From: Eshraghiella crossota
Lineage (GTDB): Bacteria; Bacillota; Clostridia; Lachnospirales; Lachnospiraceae
Direction: 5' to 3'
Assembly: GCF_025148445.1 (NCBI RefSeq)
Contig: NZ_CP102270.1
Span: 1,116,001-1,180,000 of the forward strand
Length of the DNA stretch: 64,000 bases
The notes under the pieces are model-generated. The model saw nothing but the letters and a program-made list of their open reading frames with translations. It made no database searches and was not told where the DNA came from. Shown piece after piece: positions 35,582 to 44,247 of the stretch; the stretch's first letter is position 1; each line of letters begins with the position of its first letter. The translations under genes were made by a program, and so were the position numbers.

Positions 35582-37009
35582 ATGAAAGATAAACTAAGAA
35601 AAATATTAAGCCTTAAGGTTTCTATATTCCTGATATTTCTTTGTATTTTTTTTATAACTTATTATTCCCTTGACAGAATTATCATATATGGTTTTTTAAG
35701 AAAATCAATGGATGAGACTGTAACACAGGTAAAATGGCAGAGCAATATTCTTGCATCGGACATTCTTGCAATGGATTTTTTTAAAAATCCGGACAGTGAT
35801 GCTGCGGATGTTGAGATACAACAGATGGCATATGCTTATTCAGCAAGAATACTTATTATTAATTCAGATTATATAATCGTAAAGGACAATTATATATTTG
35901 ACGAAGGTAAGACAATTATCACTGAGGATGTGATAAATGCCTTTAAGGGAAAGTCGCATTCCCATATAAATTATAAATCGTCATCTGCCGTGATCACAAC
36001 ACCGATAATTGATGATACCGGTAAGATTTCCGGTGTAATTAAGGTTTCGTTATCCGGTTACGCCACAATTCAGACAATAAATTACATGAAAAGAATATCT
36101 ATTGCCGTTATGATTGCACTTTTGCTTGTTTTTAGCGGAATACTTGTATTCGTTATATATAAGCTTACAAGTCCGGCAAAGGATATGAAAGAGGCAATTT
36201 TATCACTTTCCGACGGTGATAAAAATGCCAGAATAAAAAAACAGACCATAAAGGAATATAAGGATATCGGAGATGCGGTTAATGTGCTGCTTGACAGACT
36301 TGAAAGCATTGACGGTTCAAGGGATGAATTTGTATCAAATGTGTCCCATGAGCTTAAAACACCTATGACATCAATGAAAGTGCTTGCTGATTCTTTGCTG
36401 GCAACAGAAAATGCACCTATAGAAATGTATAAAGAATTTATGCAGGATATAGCTGAGGAGATTGACAGGGAAAATGAAATTATCGGTGATCTCCTTAATC
36501 TTGTAAGAACTGACGGAGAGAGAGCAGTGCTTAATATTGAGACAGTTGATGTTAATGAACTTATGGAAGTTGTTCTCAAACGGTTAAAACCTATAGCACT
36601 TAAAAACAATATTGAGATAATATTTGAAAGTATGAGACCTGTTACCGCAAGCATAGACAGAGTTAAATTTATCATTGTTCTTACCAATATTATAGAAAAT
36701 GCCATAAAATATAATCACCCGGAGGGATGGGTTAAGATTACACTTAATGCAGATCATAAGTTTTTCTATGTAGATGTTTCAGATTCGGGAATAGGAATTC
36801 CTGAGGAATGTAAAGACCATGTATTTGAGCGTTTTTACAGGGTCGATAAAGCGAGGTCAAGGGAAACAGGAGGAACGGGACTTGGTCTTGCAATTACTAA
36901 AAATATTGTTCTTTTGCACAAGGGAACAATTAAGTTTTACAGTAAAGAAAACGAAGGTACTACATTTAACATAAGAATACCGTTAAATTATGGAGGTAAG
37001 GCACAATGA
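35582..37009 (+). CDS. Sensor histidine kinase (HAMP, HisKA, HATPase)
   Basis: A 475-residue membrane kinase. Two membrane helices (about 12-30 and 172-195) flank an extracytoplasmic sensor domain of about 140 residues. HAMP follows (about 195-245), then HisKA with His256 in SHELKTPMTSMK. The HATPase domain carries IIENAIKYN (N box), DSGIGIPEE (G1) and GGTGLGLAI (G2). The signal is unknown. The downstream GerMN lipoprotein overlaps its stop and may belong to the sensing system, as lipoproteins do for other kinases. Confidence 0.94.
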   Translation: MKDKLRKILSLKVSIFLIFLCIFFITYYSLDRIIIYGFLRKSMDETVTQVKWQSNILASDILAMDFFKNPDSDAADVEIQQMAYAYSARILIINSDYIIVKDNYIFDEGKTIITEDVINAFKGKSHSHINYKSSSAVITTPIIDDTGKISGVIKVSLSGYATIQTINYMKRISIAVMIALLLVFSGILVFVIYKLTSPAKDMKEAILSLSDGDKNARIKKQTIKEYKDIGDAVNVLLDRLESIDGSRDEFVSNVSHELKTPMTSMKVLADSLLATENAPIEMYKEFMQDIAEEIDRENEIIGDLLNLVRTDGERAVLNIETVDVNELMEVVLKRLKPIALKNNIEIIFESMRPVTASIDRVKFIIVLTNIIENAIKYNHPEGWVKITLNADHKFFYVDVSDSGIGIPEECKDHVFERFYRVDKARSRETGGTGLGLAITKNIVLLHKGTIKFYSKENEGTTFNIRIPLNYGGKAQ

Positions 37010-37911
37010 AAAAGTCAGGTTTTATTGTTATTATATGTTTTTTATGCCTTTTTCTCAGTTCGTGCGGTAAAAAAAGTGAAACAGGAATAAGCCTTTATTA
37101 TATCAATGAAGCGAGGACGGGCTTTGTTGAGAAGAAAATTACATGTAAATCCAAGACACAGGAAGCAATTGTAAAGGAACTCTATGACAAGTTGAGAAAA
37201 CTGTCTGCGGATGGTACATCAAAAGCTGCATCAGACTATATGGTTATAAATGATGTTGCTTTAGAAGGCGGGATTTTATACCTTAATTTCGCATCCGGAT
37301 ATACCGGCTTATCTGACAAGGATAAAGCTTTATTCAGAACAGCAGTTTCCAAGACAATGTCGTCACTTGATTTTGTTGAATATGTAAGAATATATGAAAA
37401 CGGCAGTCCTGTAACTGATTCTAACGGAGTTGACATAGGACTTCTTAATAACCAGAGTTTTATAACAGACAGTAATTCAGATGATGAAATTGATACAACA
37501 GAGGCTGTTCTATATTATTCTGACAGTGTGGGTTCATCCCTTGTAGGTGAGAAAAAGACAATTACGTACGACAAAAATACCCCTGTTGAAAAGGTTATTC
37601 TTAAACATATTATTGATGGACCATCGGGTAATGGCAACAAAAGGACTGTTCCTTCTAATTTGCGTATACTAAGTGTATATACCAAAAAAGGAACCTGCTA
37701 TGTTAATTTTGATTCATCTTTTTTGAATTCTCTTGCGGATGTGTCAGCGGATGTGACGATATATTCCATAGTAGATACCCTGTGCGGATTAAGCGGAATT
37801 CAAAGGGTTCAGATTATGGTTGACGGAAGTTCTGACTGGAATTTCAGGGAAAGTTATTCTTTGTCGGAACCTTACGAAAGAAATCTTGATTTAGTAAAGA
37901 AAGAGAAGTGA
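37006..37911 (+). CDS. GerMN domain lipoprotein
   Basis: A 301-residue predicted lipoprotein (lipobox LSSCG, Cys20) with two tandem GerMN domains (about 30-135 and 165-285), each with the repeating YLNFASGYTGL / YVNFDSSFLNSL pattern. GerM-type proteins act in sporulation and germination or as envelope partners of two-component systems (LpqB-like). Its ATG overlaps the kinase stop (ATGA) with GGAGGT upstream. The context favours an envelope role with the kinase over a spore-only role. Confidence 0.88.
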   Translation: MKKSGFIVIICFLCLFLSSCGKKSETGISLYYINEARTGFVEKKITCKSKTQEAIVKELYDKLRKLSADGTSKAASDYMVINDVALEGGILYLNFASGYTGLSDKDKALFRTAVSKTMSSLDFVEYVRIYENGSPVTDSNGVDIGLLNNQSFITDSNSDDEIDTTEAVLYYSDSVGSSLVGEKKTITYDKNTPVEKVILKHIIDGPSGNGNKRTVPSNLRILSVYTKKGTCYVNFDSSFLNSLADVSADVTIYSIVDTLCGLSGIQRVQIMVDGSSDWNFRESYSLSEPYERNLDLVKKEK

Positions 37912-38011
37912 TAATATCAGACGACCGTTAATTGGTGCTGTATTCTGCCTGATTATAGGGATTATAGTCGGGCGGAGTGCAGGTATTTTAGTTCTGGCTG
38001 CTGTTATATCT

Positions 38012-40162
38012 GTGGCCGTTTTAATAGTTTCTTTCAGGATTTATAAGAAGAAAATGCACAAAGCATACCTTGTTTATCCTGCTCTTATTCTAATAGGTTT
38101 TCTAATTATTAATAATTCCAATAGAATTTATAATTTTACAGAGAGTAATATTGAAATTACCGGAACTGTATATAAAGTAAAAGAATCGTCATACGGATAT
38201 ATGCTTTATGTCAGAAAAAATATTTTTGACAGGGAAAGATTTATTATATATTCGGATAAAGAATATGATGAAGGCACAGTTATACAGGTGAAGGGAAATG
38301 CCACAGGTTTTGCCATGCCTTCCAATCCCGGAGCGTTTAATACAAAGGTGTATTATAATTCCCTGAAAATCAAAGGTAAAATTAAGCCTGATAGCATTAA
38401 AATCATCAAAGCTGATTATGATAAAATCCTATCATATACCGGTAAATTATCGGATATGCTTGAAAATAATTATAAAAAAATATGCTCCGATAAATACAGT
38501 TCTGTATTTTCAGCTATGATTTTAGGGAAAAAAGATGAACTTGATGACGGACTTGAGACACTTTTTTCCGATAATGGAATAGGACATATCCTTGCAATTT
38601 CCGGACTGCATATTTCGCTGATTGGAATGGCTTTATATAAATTGATAAAGCGTACAGGCGCAGGAGATATTTTATCCATGGCAGTCAGTGTAACTATTAT
38701 CGGATTGTACGGAATAATGACCGGCAATAATGTTTCCACAGTCAGGGCGGTTGTAATGTTTTTTGCAATGGTATATTCAAATGTTGCAGAGAAAACCTAC
38801 GATATTGCTTCGGCATCTGCACTTGCGGCTATAGTTTCATTACTTGATGCTCCATTACTTCTTTTTAATTGCAGTTTTCTTCTTTCATATCTTGCAATTA
38901 TAGGAATTGCTTATATTTTTCCCGCTATTAAAAATATATTTGAATATGACAGTAAACTTCTGGATGGCTTTATTGCAAGCCTCTCAATACAGTTGGCTGC
39001 TCTTCCGGTTAATCTTTTTTATTTTTTCAAGATACAGCTGCTGTCTGTTTTTGTTAATGTTGCTGTTATACCTATGATGACAGTAGTAATGATTTCCGCA
39101 ATAGTGTCGGGAATAATCTGTTTTATCAGTCCCGGAATCGGAAAACTGACAATCGGAGCAGCGGTTTACAGTTTAAAGTTTTTTGAGATTTTATGTGGAA
39201 TATGCAGTAAAATTCCTTCATCCGTATGGACGCCCGGAAGACCTTCCGGTGCCAATATTGTAATTTACTATTTGGTCATCCTGATTTTTCTTATGCAGCC
39301 ATTTAAAAAGAAAAGAATATGGAACATTGGAATTATTATTCCATCCATCGCTGCAGTAAGTATAAGATTACATTTTTATTTTGAAATGACATTTATTGAT
39401 GTTGGACAGGGAGACGGAATTTATATGGAAACACCGGAAGGAACCACGGTTTTAATAGATGGCGGAAGTTCGGACAATAAGAAATTATATGAATATACGC
39501 TTGAACCTTTTTTATTGTCAAAGGGCAGGAAAAAACTTGATGCGGTGATTGTTACACACTGTGATAATGACCATATATCAGGTATCAGAAAAATATTTAC
39601 GGAAGATAATATTAAAGTTAAGACTTTGTATATGCCATCTACAACAATGACGGATGAGGTATATACGGAACTTATTGAACTGGCAGCGGAGTCAGGAACA
39701 GATATTAAATATATTTACGAAGGCTACAGTATGACAGAGAAAGACTTTTATATGTATTGCCTACATCCTGAATATGAGTATGACACTTCGGAACGAAATG
39801 ATTATTCCACAACACTTTACATACGGTATGACAATTTTTCAGCGCTGCTTACAGGAGATATTTCCGGAGAGGTTGAAAGTAATATTCTTCAGAAATATAA
39901 GGATTTTCCGCAGGTTACAATATTAAAAGCAGCACATCATGGAAGCCGTTTTTCCAATACGGAAGATTTTATTGAAGAGTTTGCCCCACAAAACATTGTT
40001 ATTTCATGCGGAAAGGACAATTCTTACGGTCACCCTCACAGAGAAACAATTGAGCGTTTTGAAAATAAAGGTATTCCGTGGCTTACAACTATGGAAAATG
40101 GAGCAATAACAGTGATTGTAAATAAAAACAATACGGAGATAAATACATATCTTGATAAGTAG
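38012..40162 (+). CDS. comEC: ComEC/Rec2 DNA-uptake channel with metallo-beta-lactamase-like domain
   Basis: 716 residues from GTG 38012, but this start has no RBS. The same frame is open upstream to 37916 and encodes a normal ComEC N-terminus (RRPLIGAVFCLIIGIIVGR). The only plausible start there is ATC 37916, a few bases after the GerMN stop. Layout: OB-like DUF4131 region, a multi-helix competence channel (FSAMILGKKDELD, GIGHILAISGLHISLIGMAL), and a C-terminal metallo-beta-lactamase-like nuclease (IDVGQGDGIYM, THCDNDHISG, LTGDIS, AAHHGS). The metal-binding residues look intact. It imports single-stranded DNA. Confidence 0.93.
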   Translation: MAVLIVSFRIYKKKMHKAYLVYPALILIGFLIINNSNRIYNFTESNIEITGTVYKVKESSYGYMLYVRKNIFDRERFIIYSDKEYDEGTVIQVKGNATGFAMPSNPGAFNTKVYYNSLKIKGKIKPDSIKIIKADYDKILSYTGKLSDMLENNYKKICSDKYSSVFSAMILGKKDELDDGLETLFSDNGIGHILAISGLHISLIGMALYKLIKRTGAGDILSMAVSVTIIGLYGIMTGNNVSTVRAVVMFFAMVYSNVAEKTYDIASASALAAIVSLLDAPLLLFNCSFLLSYLAIIGIAYIFPAIKNIFEYDSKLLDGFIASLSIQLAALPVNLFYFFKIQLLSVFVNVAVIPMMTVVMISAIVSGIICFISPGIGKLTIGAAVYSLKFFEILCGICSKIPSSVWTPGRPSGANIVIYYLVILIFLMQPFKKKRIWNIGIIIPSIAAVSIRLHFYFEMTFIDVGQGDGIYMETPEGTTVLIDGGSSDNKKLYEYTLEPFLLSKGRKKLDAVIVTHCDNDHISGIRKIFTEDNIKVKTLYMPSTTMTDEVYTELIELAAESGTDIKYIYEGYSMTEKDFYMYCLHPEYEYDTSERNDYSTTLYIRYDNFSALLTGDISGEVESNILQKYKDFPQVTILKAAHHGSRFSNTEDFIEEFAPQNIVISCGKDNSYGHPHRETIERFENKGIPWLTTMENGAITVIVNKNNTEINTYLDK

Positions 40163-40180
40163 AATTTTAACAAGTTATTT

Positions 40181-40209
40181 TTGCTTTAGTATTATGTAAA
40201 TGATATAAT
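40181..40209 (+). promoter_or_regulatory. Promoter of holA and the cellulase gene
   Basis: TTGCTT (40181-40186), a 17-base spacer, TATAAT (40204-40209), 37 bases before ATG 40246. Confidence 0.65.
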
Positions 40210-40245
40210 AACTAAAAGAATTATTTAAAAATCCGGAGAAACTGT

Positions 40246-41226
40246 ATGAAACATATACTTGACAATATAAAAAAGAATGAGTTTGAGCACGCATATCTTA
40301 TTTACGGAGAAGAGGATTATCTAAAGAACTTTTATAAGAATAAATTAAAAGAAGCAATCTGCGGAGATGATACGATGAACTTTTCATATTATGGCGGAAA
40401 AGACATTGATATAAAAGATTTTATAGATACAAGCCAGACCATGCCGTTTTTCTCAGAAAGAAGACTGATTCTTGTGGAAGGAAGCGGCCTTTTCAAGAAA
40501 AGTTCAACGGAAGTTGCGGAAGCTGTGGATATTGCGCCTGAAAGCACATATTTTGTATTTGTAGAGGATGAGGTTGATAAAAGAAATAAACTTTTTAAAA
40601 TCATATCCGAAAAAGGTTATGTCTGTGAAATGAAAGAGCAGAAGGAAGCAGAGCTGATGACATGGGGTGTCAGAATTTTTGCGGCGGCTGATAAAAGAAT
40701 TACCAAAAGCAATATGGCATATTTTCTTTCAAAAACCGGCAGTGATATGAATAATATTAAAAACGAGGCAGACAAGCTTATCGATTATGCAAAGGACAGT
40801 GAAGAAATTACCAAAGAAGACATAGATGCTGTATGTATTGTACAGATTCAGGACAAGGTATTTGATATGGTAGAGGCACTGGCAATGAGAGACAGAGATA
40901 AAGTTTTAAGACTTTATTCAGATCTGCTTGAATTAAAGGAACCTCCTATGAAGATACTTGCAATTATGGGAAAACAATTTGCAACATTATATGGGGTAAA
41001 GTGTATGATGGATAACAACAGCCCACAAGGCGAGATAGCCGATAAGTTAGGCATACGACCATTTTTTATAAGCAAATATATATCACAAGCAAAAGGGTTT
41101 ACAAGCAAAGAACTTGAATGTGGGATGAAAGAAATTGCGGAATATGATTATATGGTTAAATCGGGTCACATGGAAGACACATATGCGGTAGAACTTATTA
41201 TAATGAAATACGGTAGGACATTATGA
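40246..41226 (+). CDS. holA: DNA polymerase III delta subunit
   Basis: A 326-residue clamp-loader wrench subunit that opens the beta clamp. It opens HILDNIKKNEFEHAYLIYGE with the reduced AAA fold (YGEEDYL), followed by FFSERRLILVEGS, the typical HolA pattern, and a C-terminal collar domain (about 210-326). comEC before it is the common neighbour of holA in Firmicutes. rpsT also lies nearby, a conserved arrangement, but here a cellulase gene is inserted between them. Confidence 0.93.
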   Translation: MKHILDNIKKNEFEHAYLIYGEEDYLKNFYKNKLKEAICGDDTMNFSYYGGKDIDIKDFIDTSQTMPFFSERRLILVEGSGLFKKSSTEVAEAVDIAPESTYFVFVEDEVDKRNKLFKIISEKGYVCEMKEQKEAELMTWGVRIFAAADKRITKSNMAYFLSKTGSDMNNIKNEADKLIDYAKDSEEITKEDIDAVCIVQIQDKVFDMVEALAMRDRDKVLRLYSDLLELKEPPMKILAIMGKQFATLYGVKCMMDNNSPQGEIADKLGIRPFFISKYISQAKGFTSKELECGMKEIAEYDYMVKSGHMEDTYAVELIIMKYGRTL

Positions 41227-42821
41227 CAGAGGATAAAAGAAAGAAAATTATAACCGGCTGTATAATAGCGGGAATGGTAGTACTTATTATTGTTTTGACA
41301 ACAGTAATTCTTAAAGTTAAAAAAACAAAAGTTGGAACTGCAGACAAGACAGATCCGGCGGAATACAGCTCATCTGATATAACAAGTAAAGAAACAGAAA
41401 GCGTAACCGTGCCACAGGAACAGCCGACGGAATACAGCTCGTCTGATATAACAAGTAAAGAAACAGAAAGCATAACTGTGCCACAGGAACAGCCGACGAC
41501 ACCGGCCGGTAATGATAAAATTACGAATACGGTAAATTATAGCGTAATACTTAAAAAAAATAATTCGTGGAGTGACGGAACAAATGAGTTTTTTCAATAC
41601 GAATGCATTGTTACCAACAATACGGGATATGATATTACAAGCTGGAAGTTTGAAGGTAACATTGGCAATGTAGCCAGTATTGAAAGCTCATGGAACGGAA
41701 ACTTTGCTTATAAAGACGGTATGCTTGTAATTACACCTCTTGACTGGAACGGCAATATTAAGGCAGGACAAACTGTGAGTACCTGCGGTGTAATTATAAA
41801 AGGAAGCAATCTCAAAGAATCTGTTGAATATGGCAGTAGTTGTAATAATAATTATAATAATAATACATCCGCATCGACAGAAACCCAATATGAACTTCCG
41901 GAACTTGAAAATGGGACACCGCTTGCTAACCACGGTAAGTTGTCTGTAAACGGTGTCAATCTTGTTGACAGTAAAGGTCAGAAGTTCCAGCTAAAAGGCG
42001 TAAGCACCCATGGAATTCAATGGTTCCCTCAATATGTAAATAAAGACACATTTAAGGATTTGAGAGATAACTGGGGTGCCAATGTGATAAGACTTGCAAT
42101 GTACAGTGCCGAAGGCGGTTATTGTAATGGTAATACGGCGGAATTTGATAAAATAATTGACAGAGGAGTACAGGCGTGTTCTGAACTTGGAATGTATGTA
42201 ATTATTGACTGGCATATATTATCGGACTCTAATCCTAATACAAATAAAGAACAGGCGAAACAGTTTTTTGCCAAGATGTCAAAACAATATGCCGATTGCA
42301 ATAATGTTATTTATGAGATATGCAATGAACCAAACGGCGGTGTAAGCTGGAGTGAAATCAAGAAATATGCCGACGAGGTTATTCCTGTTATAAGACAATA
42401 TTCAAAGGATGCCATAATTATCTGCGGAACACCGACATGGTCGCAGGATGTAGACCTGGTTGCGTCTGATCCTTTGCAGGACGGACATAATGTTATGTAT
42501 GCCGTACATTTCTATGCAGCCACACATAAAGATGATTTGCGTAATAAAGTTATAAATGCAATTAAAGCAGGAACACCTGTATTTGTATCGGAATTCAGTA
42601 TATGTGACGCTTCAGGTAACGGCGGTATCGATTATGACTCTGCCGGTAAGTGGAAAGAACTTATCAATAATTACAATCTTTCTTTTGCAGGCTGGAGCCT
42701 TTGCAATAAGGGAGAGACTTCCGCACTTATAAAGAGCGGAGTAAGCAGGCTATCGGGATTTACAACTTCTGATTTAAGTGAAACAGGAATATGGCTTAGA
42801 AATTTTATTTCAGGAAAGTAA
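41223..42821 (+). CDS. GH5 endoglucanase with CBM2-like module, membrane-anchored
   Basis: A 532-residue cellulase. One N-terminal hydrophobic helix (about 8-31) without a clear cleavage site suggests a signal anchor. A Ser/Thr/Glu linker contains a 23-residue tandem duplication (about 46-91). A beta-sandwich module (about 100-195, SWNGNFAYKDGMLVITPLDW) resembles CBM2. The GH5 barrel (about 230-532) has acid/base Glu369 (CNEPNG) and nucleophile Glu457 (FVSEFSICD). It would cut beta-1,4-glucan at the cell surface. Its ATG overlaps the holA stop (ATGA), so translation is coupled to a replication gene. Confidence 0.92.
   Translation: MTEDKRKKIITGCIIAGMVVLIIVLTTVILKVKKTKVGTADKTDPAEYSSSDITSKETESVTVPQEQPTEYSSSDITSKETESITVPQEQPTTPAGNDKITNTVNYSVILKKNNSWSDGTNEFFQYECIVTNNTGYDITSWKFEGNIGNVASIESSWNGNFAYKDGMLVITPLDWNGNIKAGQTVSTCGVIIKGSNLKESVEYGSSCNNNYNNNTSASTETQYELPELENGTPLANHGKLSVNGVNLVDSKGQKFQLKGVSTHGIQWFPQYVNKDTFKDLRDNWGANVIRLAMYSAEGGYCNGNTAEFDKIIDRGVQACSELGMYVIIDWHILSDSNPNTNKEQAKQFFAKMSKQYADCNNVIYEICNEPNGGVSWSEIKKYADEVIPVIRQYSKDAIIICGTPTWSQDVDLVASDPLQDGHNVMYAVHFYAATHKDDLRNKVINAIKAGTPVFVSEFSICDASGNGGIDYDSAGKWKELINNYNLSFAGWSLCNKGETSALIKSGVSRLSGFTTSDLSETGIWLRNFISGK
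41359..41496 (+). repeat. 69-base in-frame tandem duplication in the cellulase linker
   Basis: Units 41359-41427 and 41428-41496 are nearly identical and encode two 23-residue linker segments. The few silent or conservative changes point to a fairly recent duplication. Confidence 0.9.
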
Positions 42822-42823
42822 CA

Positions 42824-42863
42824 AAAAAGACATCTCACCGGGTTAAAGTGAGATGTCTTTTTC
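42824..42863. terminator. Bidirectional terminator between cellulase and rpsT
   Basis: AAAAAAGACATCTCAC (42824-42839) pairs with 42849-42863 around a nine-base loop, with A/T tracts on both sides. Confidence 0.88.
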
Positions 42864-42901
42864 AGATTGAGCAGCCGAATTCAATCTGTAATATTTTAAA
42901 A

Positions 42902-43165
42902 TTAATTCATTGCATTAACAAGATTAGTTAAACGAGAAATCTTTCTTGCAGCATTATTCTTGTGGAATACACCCTTTGAACAAGCTTTATCGATTTCTGT
43001 AGAAGCAACCTTAAGTGCAGAAGCAGCAGCTTCCTTATCATTAGCCTCAACAGCAGCTTCAACTTTCTTTGTGTATGTCTTAATAGCAGATCTGATTGAT
43101 TTATTTCTTTCTGCTTTTGTTTCATTAACTAAGATTCTCTTCTTAGCAGATTTAATGTTAGCCAA
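42902..43165 (-). CDS. rpsT: 30S ribosomal protein S20
   Basis: An 87-residue S20, exactly the usual length, when started at TTG 43165 (ANIKSAKKRILVNE). GGAGGT lies nine bases upstream of that TTG. An in-frame ATG at 43180 overlaps the RBS and would add five non-conserved residues. It is Lys/Ala-rich and helical throughout and binds 16S rRNA. A rare start codon on S20 is a known device for translational self-control in E. coli (UUG), so the same is possible here. Confidence 0.95.
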   Translation of the reverse strand: MANIKSAKKRILVNETKAERNKSIRSAIKTYTKKVEAAVEANDKEAAASALKVASTEIDKACSKGVFHKNNAARKISRLTNLVNAMN

Positions 43166-43291
43166 TTTAAGTACCTCCATATAATAAGCGTATAAATAAT
43201 AATGAATGCGTTACTGTATCGGAACGACGACCCGATTCGCAACCCTACATTAAAGCCGGACACGGACGTTTCAATGTAAACATACTACTGT
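43166..43291 (-). other. 5' leader of rpsT
   Basis: About 120 transcribed bases between the promoter and the TTG start, partly GC-rich (43220-43270) in an otherwise AT-rich gap. No known riboswitch was recognised. It may hold an S20 autoregulatory structure. Confidence 0.35.
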
Positions 43292-43320
43292 ATAATAGTG
43301 TAAATTAATGGGTTTGTCAA
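43292..43320 (-). promoter_or_regulatory. Promoter of rpsT
   Basis: Minus-strand TTGACA (43315-43320), a 17-base spacer, TATTAT (43292-43297). Eleven of twelve consensus bases match. Confidence 0.82.
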
Positions 43321-43374
43321 TACATAAACTACAGTATTTTGGGAAAAATAAGAAAAAAACGTAGGGTGGTAATT

Positions 43375-44229
43375 ATGAAAATCAGAACAGACCTTGCAAT
43401 GGAAGCAGAATCATTTACTACGGCAACAGGAAAACTTCAGGGGATAAAAGTAACGGAAAAAAAGGAAGATGATATTACAATAACGAGAATGGACATATTA
43501 AATCATACAGGTGAAGAGATTATTGGGAAAACAATGGGAACATATATAACAATTGACGCACCCATGCTATCGGATTTTGATGATGATTATCATGAAAAAA
43601 TATCGGTTATCATAGCAAAAGAAGTAAAGGAATTGGTTATAGGTGCATATCATTGGCACAGCAAGGCTCCCGAAATATTGGTTGCTGGACTTGGCAACGG
43701 AGCGGCAACACCGGATGCACTGGGGCCCATGGCTGTATCCAATCTATGTATTACAAGACATAGTGTAAACGAAAATAATCAGGAAGTATTTGCGGTTGTA
43801 AGTGCCATAAGTCCCGGTGTCCTTGCAGAAACGGGAATTGAAAGCTCGGACATAATCAATGCGGTGATTAAAAAAACAGAACCGGATATTCTTATAGTGA
43901 TTGATGCACTGGCTGCAAGAAATCTTAAGAGACTTAATAAAACGATACAGATATCTAATACGGGGATTGACCCGGGTTCAGGAGTGGGAAATCACAGAAA
44001 GGCAATCAATAAAAAAACAATGGGAATACCTGTTATCGCAATAGGTGTACCTACAGTGGTTGATGCGGCAACAATGATATATGACGCTCTTGACAACGAA
44101 ATGTCTGACGAAATATATAAGAAGTATTGCAGGATGTATGTTACATCAAAGGATGTAGATGCCATTGTAAACAGAGTAAGTTATACTATTTCGGAAGCAT
44201 TAAATAAGTGTATGGGTAATATAATTTAA
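43375..44229 (+). CDS. gpr: Germination (spore) protease GPR
   Basis: A 284-residue A25-family aspartic protease degrading small acid-soluble spore proteins at germination. It opens KIRTDLAMEAES, resembling the propeptide/SASP-like site where GPR processes itself. VAGLGNGAATPDALGP and DPGSGVGNHRKAIN are family signatures, and VIDALAARNLKRLNKTIQ holds the conserved acidic centre. GTAGGGTGG favours ATG 43375; an upstream in-frame ATG (43339) has no RBS. It is shorter than Bacillus GPR. spoIIP follows after 18 bases, the usual gpr-spoIIP pair. Confidence 0.95.
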   Translation: MKIRTDLAMEAESFTTATGKLQGIKVTEKKEDDITITRMDILNHTGEEIIGKTMGTYITIDAPMLSDFDDDYHEKISVIIAKEVKELVIGAYHWHSKAPEILVAGLGNGAATPDALGPMAVSNLCITRHSVNENNQEVFAVVSAISPGVLAETGIESSDIINAVIKKTEPDILIVIDALAARNLKRLNKTIQISNTGIDPGSGVGNHRKAINKKTMGIPVIAIGVPTVVDAATMIYDALDNEMSDEIYKKYCRMYVTSKDVDAIVNRVSYTISEALNKCMGNII

Positions 44230-44247
44230 AAAAACGGAAAAGAAAAT

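Noticed and set aside
36082-36705. 207-codon minus-strand frame inside the histidine kinase gene
   Set aside because: Mirror of the kinase frame; Ser/Ile/Leu repeats typical of antisense shadows.
43181-43338. tRNA or small RNA gene in the rpsT-gpr gap
   Set aside because: The GC-richer patch does not fold into a cloverleaf by eye and is better explained as the rpsT leader.
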